Positions 38,767 through 41,132 of a DNA stretch of 41,132 nt are shown piece after piece. Position 1 is the stretch's first letter. Each line of letters begins with the position of its first letter. Below the pieces are notes generated by a model. The model searched no databases, was not told the origin of the DNA, and saw only the letters and a program-made list of their open reading frames with translations. The position numbers and the translations under genes are program-made. This DNA is from Prochlorococcus marinus bv. HNLC1 (GTDB lineage: Bacteria; Cyanobacteriota; Cyanobacteriia; PCC-6307; Cyanobiaceae), in assembly GCA_000218705.1 (NCBI GenBank), contig GL947594.1:83613-124744 (forward strand). Direction: 5' to 3'.

Positions 38767-38958
38767 ATGACTAAAATTACTGAAAGCGGTGGTACTCAGG
38801 ACATTAAGAGTACTGAGCCACCTGCACATGTAGATACAACCTTTATTGACTATCCAAAGGATGCCGAAAAAGTAAATGGTAGATGGGCAATGTTAGGCCT
38901 AGTAGCACTTTTCGGTGCATATACTAGTACTGGGCAAATAATTCCTGGTATCTTATAA
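38767..38958 (+). CDS. hli: high-light-inducible protein (Hli), 63 aa
   Basis: A 63-aa Hlip. The N-terminal 30 residues are soluble (Thr/Asp/Pro-rich). The helix then starts with the canonical AEKVNGRWAMLG, which keeps the Glu, Asn and Arg used for chlorophyll and helix pairing, and ends TSTGQIIPGIL. It differs from the upstream partner mainly in having the long leader and the Arg. It is co-transcribed with the 35-aa hli and very probably light-stress induced, given the HLR1 box. Confidence 0.95.
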   Translation: MTKITESGGTQDIKSTEPPAHVDTTFIDYPKDAEKVNGRWAMLGLVALFGAYTSTGQIIPGIL

Positions 38959-39042
38959 AATAAAATTATTATATTTTAGAATTAAATTATATTAATTTAT
39001 ATTTTATTTCATTTAAAGTGAATTTGAAATAATCTTTCAAAT

Positions 39043-39074
39043 AACTTCCTAAAATTTTTAGGAAGTTTTTTTTT
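39043..39074 (+). terminator. intrinsic terminator of the hli operon
   Basis: A 12-base stem (AACTTCCTAAAA / TTTTAGGAAGTT, tiny loop) is followed at once by a run of about nine T on the plus strand. It is the best terminator in the window, 85 bases after the second hli stop. Its symmetry with A-rich flanks could also end transcripts from the minus strand. Confidence 0.85.
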
Positions 39075-39121
39075 CTAAATAAAACTTATTTATAACCTCA
39101 ATCCTACATTATTAAATTTTA

Positions 39122-39316
39122 TTAAGCACCATTACAATTTAAACCACTACAATTTAAAAACCAAATAATTTCAAGAATAAAACTTTTAAATGTAGGAATT
39201 GTTTTGTAAATACTTATAAAAAAAATTAAGAGAGAACTGAATGTTAAAGCTAAATACTGTCCCCAATGTATACCTAAGGCGTCAGTTCCTGATTTATCAA
39301 ACTCTGATTTCTCCAA
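39122..39316 (-). CDS. small membrane protein, unknown
   Basis: A 64-aa frame starting MEKSEFDKSGTDALGIHWGQ. A hydrophobic segment follows at about residues 21-39 (YLALTFSSLLIFFISIYKT), then a second weaker one (FILEIIWFL) and a C-terminal CSGLNCNGA. The soluble charged leader, single clear helix and normal codon use suggest a real small membrane protein. It lies beside the hli operon, converging on its terminator. I do not recognise the family. Confidence 0.5.
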   Translation of the reverse strand: MEKSEFDKSGTDALGIHWGQYLALTFSSLLIFFISIYKTIPTFKSFILEIIWFLNCSGLNCNGA

Positions 39317-39383
39317 AACATTAAATAAACTAAATTTATCTTACAAAGTTATTTATAAAATTGATTTTAAAACAGAATTTTCT

Positions 39384-39548
39384 TTAAATTTTTTTTGATA
39401 TTTTAAAAGCTACTTTGCTAGTTTTGTATTTTTTGACCTTTTTGTTACCTACAGAATCTACATACCAACCAGATGCCAATCTAGAATCAATTTCCGCATA
39501 TTCCTTATTTATATTTAGCTTATTTAATGACTTTTTTAAATAATCCAT
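39384..39548 (-). CDS. small basic protein, unknown (54 aa)
   Basis: An uninterrupted 54-codon frame, translated by hand, starts MDYLKKSLNKLNINKEYAEI. It continues through DSRLASGWYVDSVGNKKVKK and ends VAFKISKKI. It is strongly basic with no signal peptide. The composition is protein-like (Trp, Tyr and Gly in a compact middle), and the RLASGWYVDSVG block looks conserved in style, but I cannot name a family. Size limits certainty. Confidence 0.45.
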   Translation of the reverse strand: MDYLKKSLNKLNINKEYAEIDSRLASGWYVDSVGNKKVKKYKTSKVAFKISKKI

Positions 39549-39707
39549 ATTATGTTCAAATTATTTTAAAATATAGCAAATTATTTTATATGAGGCTTTG
39601 AAAGATTTTTAAATATATTTATCTATTAAGCATTTTAATTTCAGAAATATTTAGTGAAAATTTTAGATATTTAAGGAAAATCTTTAGAAAAAAGAAAAAT
39701 ACATAAA

Positions 39708-39782
39708 ATGTACTCTCAGGAGGTAAAAATTTTCGCTAACTTAATAGAAATTTACAAACCTGAGGAGCACAAGGTCAAATGA
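39708..39782 (+). CDS. possible 24-aa leader peptide overlapping the next small gene
   Basis: A frame starting MYSQEVKIFANLIEIYKPEE ends in TGA, which overlaps the next ATG as ATGA (39779-39782). That is the usual geometry of translational coupling. A perfect AGGAGG lies inside it at 39718-39723, odd in a genome with few strong Shine-Dalgarno sites. It may be chance; recorded because of the overlap. Confidence 0.2.
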   Translation: MYSQEVKIFANLIEIYKPEEHKVK

Positions 39783-39883
39783 CTCAATTAAAATTAATTG
39801 TTAATTCTCTTCCCAGAGATCTTCTTGAATTTACTTTCTTTTGCGCAGTTGGATTTACAGCTGGTTCTCTAGGCCTTATTTAA
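39779..39883 (+). CDS. 34-aa hydrophobic membrane peptide, unknown
   Basis: A 34-codon frame: MTQLKLIVNSLPRDLLEF, then a membrane-type stretch TFFCAVGFTAGSLGLI. GAGGAG lies 11 bases before the ATG and AAGG lies 4 bases before it, so a ribosome site exists. The size and one-helix form resemble small photosynthetic subunits, but it matches none I know (not PsbM, PetN, PsaM or an Hli). It converges with apt. Confidence 0.6.
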   Translation: MTQLKLIVNSLPRDLLEFTFFCAVGFTAGSLGLI

Positions 39884-39892
39884 TTATTGAAC

Positions 39893-40408
39893 TTATATTA
39901 TATTATATTGACTATTAACTGGACCTGTTAAATTGTTTCTACCATTAAGTGATTCTATTTCAATGACCATGCTATAGCCTACTATTTCTTTGCCAGCAGA
40001 TAATATTAGATCAGAAACACATTTAGCTGTACCACCAGTTGCTAAAACATCATCAACTACACTAAATCTTTTGTATTTTTTAATTGATTCTTTTTGAATC
40101 GTTAAAATGTTAGAACCATACTCTAGGTCATATTTTTTCATTATTAATTTTCCTGGTAATTTATTAGGCTTTCTTGCCACTATCATAGGTTTGCAGCTGT
40201 GAAATGCTATCGCTGAACCAAAGATAAACCCTCTCGCTTCTATTGCAAGAATCGCATCAGAATCCTGAATCTCTTGACTTGATGCCATCTTATCTATAAG
40301 ACTCCTAAAAATATTTGGTTCTCGTAAAATACCAAATAGGTCTTTAAAAATAATACCTTTTTGAGGAAAATCATCATAATTGGTAATGTATTCTAAGATT
40401 TCTTTCAA
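39893..40408 (-). CDS. apt: adenine phosphoribosyltransferase
   Basis: A 171-aa purine-salvage enzyme that makes AMP from adenine and PRPP. The N-terminal DFPQKGIIFKDLFGIL is near residue 12. AIEARGFIFGSAIA near 56 and the PRPP-binding VVDDVLATGGTAK near 118 are complete. It is the last intact known gene in the window and is flanked by AT-rich spacers. Confidence 0.95.
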   Translation of the reverse strand: MKEILEYITNYDDFPQKGIIFKDLFGILREPNIFRSLIDKMASSQEIQDSDAILAIEARGFIFGSAIAFHSCKPMIVARKPNKLPGKLIMKKYDLEYGSNILTIQKESIKKYKRFSVVDDVLATGGTAKCVSDLILSAGKEIVGYSMVIEIESLNGRNNLTGPVNSQYNII

Positions 40409-40608
40409 TTTGTGTATTCACTGAGAATTAAATTAATTCTAATTTTATTTATAAATTATTTCAGAATTTATTTATTTTTATTTTAACTAGTTTCAGATTC
40501 ATTCATATTCAAATAATCATTTCTTGATTTCTAATGTTGAAAAAAAATTAATATTTAATAGATTTCTGTAGAAATCAATGCTATTTTTTAAAAAAAATTT
40601 TTTATCAA

Positions 40609-41132
40609 GTGAAATTTATTAAAGCTTTAAGCTTAATACCCATTACTATCCTTCCAATTCATTCTGTTTCAGCTAATGAATATAAATTAGAAGATATCAA
40701 ATTTGATCAAGTTAAAAATCAAAATAAATACGTTCAAAAGATAAATTAGATCGATACATAATTAAAAGTGCTACTTATGCAACTAAGTTTGTTCCTTTAT
40801 TAAATAATGGTTCTAAAGGAGATAGATATTAAAATATCATGGCTAATGATGGTAAAAGATTATTAGTCGATGCAGGATTTGATTTCGTAAATTCAAAGGT
40901 TAATACTGAGATTAAAAAAATTCCATTTTTTGCTCAAACAACTTTAAATATATCCGGTGGTACAGAATCAGATACTAGTTTTTCGTTTAGTAGTTTGATG
41001 AAGTTAAAAGAATTAGCTGTTGATGATGTAGGTGATATTAAAACAATTGCATTCTCTCAAGCTAGATATGCTACTGCCACAAATGCTGAAGGTTCTACTG
41101 CAAATTTAGGTTTAGGTTTTAGACATAGACCA
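40609..41132 (+). pseudogene. inverse-autotransporter (intimin/invasin-like) beta-domain protein, partial and broken
   Basis: The likely GTG start at 40609 opens a signal peptide (FIKALSLIPITILPIHSVSA). The frame stops at 40747-40749; one added A near 40734-40738 continues it as VQKDKLDRYIIKSATYATKF. An in-frame TAA follows at 40830-40832 in GDRY*NIMANDG. Then a long open stretch runs to the window end: KRLLVDAGFDFVN, TTLNISGGTESDTSFSFSSL, YATATNAEG and NLGLGFRHR. The alternating strands and NLGLGFRHR resemble the intimin/invasin-type beta domain (inverse autotransporter). The gene is cut by the window edge, so its full form is unknown. Two lesions in 100 bases could be errors or decay. Confidence 0.6.

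Noticed and set aside
39748..39758. TTTACAAA near 39750 as another HLR1 box
   Set aside because: A single half-site without its 2-base-spaced partner; expected by chance in AT-rich DNA.
1..41132. CRISPR arrays, insertion sequences, restriction-modification or toxin-antitoxin systems
   Set aside because: Looked for spaced direct repeats, transposase motifs, methylase motifs and small paired ORFs; none found. Simple A/T runs explain the repeats present.

Overview
The window looks like chromosomal DNA of a high-light-adapted Prochlorococcus or a very close marine picocyanobacterium. The evidence is strong A/T bias in genes and spacers, short spacers, and cyanobacterial genes: two high-light-inducible (hli) genes, psbP, ycf54, a carotene cis-trans isomerase, clpC and cyanobacterial small conserved proteins. 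Genus and ecotype are inferred from protein and gene-neighbourhood recognition, not from a database search.

Layout. 0-4 kb: a UbiB-type kinase diverges from an Orn/Lys/Arg decarboxylase and cdsA. 4-9.8 kb: minus-strand run of an LmeA-like protein, an alpha/beta hydrolase, a glycerol-dehydrogenase-like enzyme, clpC and rimI. 9.9-15.4 kb: plus-strand run of lysA, cdaA (c-di-AMP synthesis), uppS, bioB, trhO and a conserved protein. 15.4-17 kb: lipA and recR, minus strand. 17-21.4 kb: psbP, then an ABC exporter, a small secreted protein and a DEAD-box helicase on the minus strand. 21.5-31.6 kb: a compact minus-strand run pdxJ-ycf54-recC-(methyltransferase)-recB-recD, so vitamin B6 synthesis, chlorophyll synthesis and double-strand-break repair appear to share transcription. 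31.7-34.6 kb: plsC, a secreted helical protein, a bolA-grxD iron-sulfur pair, a small conserved protein and an unusual response regulator. 34.6-38.1 kb: a 443-base AT-rich gap with inverted repeats, then carotene isomerase and trmFO. 38.3-41.1 kb: tRNA-Lys(UUU), a tandem hli operon with a good terminator and an apparent HLR1 (RpaB) box, three very small ORFs, apt, and the start of an inverse-autotransporter-like gene cut by the window edge.

The main oddity is a set of broken reading frames in genes expected to be intact. They are uppS (5' end), recC (two shifts), ycf54 (one), pdxJ (three), the carotene isomerase (one) and the autotransporter-like gene (one shift plus one stop). Removing or adding one or two bases at each site restores a protein of normal family length. 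The sites concentrate at 29.4-31.3 kb. Consensus or assembly error is the simplest reading; real gene decay is possible.

I found no CRISPR array, insertion sequence, integrase, phage module or toxin-antitoxin pair, and no convincing new multi-gene system. The most interesting biological leads are the HLR1-controlled hli pair in which one member lacks the chlorophyll-ligand arginine, a response regulator without its phospho-acceptor, a diadenylate cyclase with an altered RHR motif, and the structured 443-base gap.
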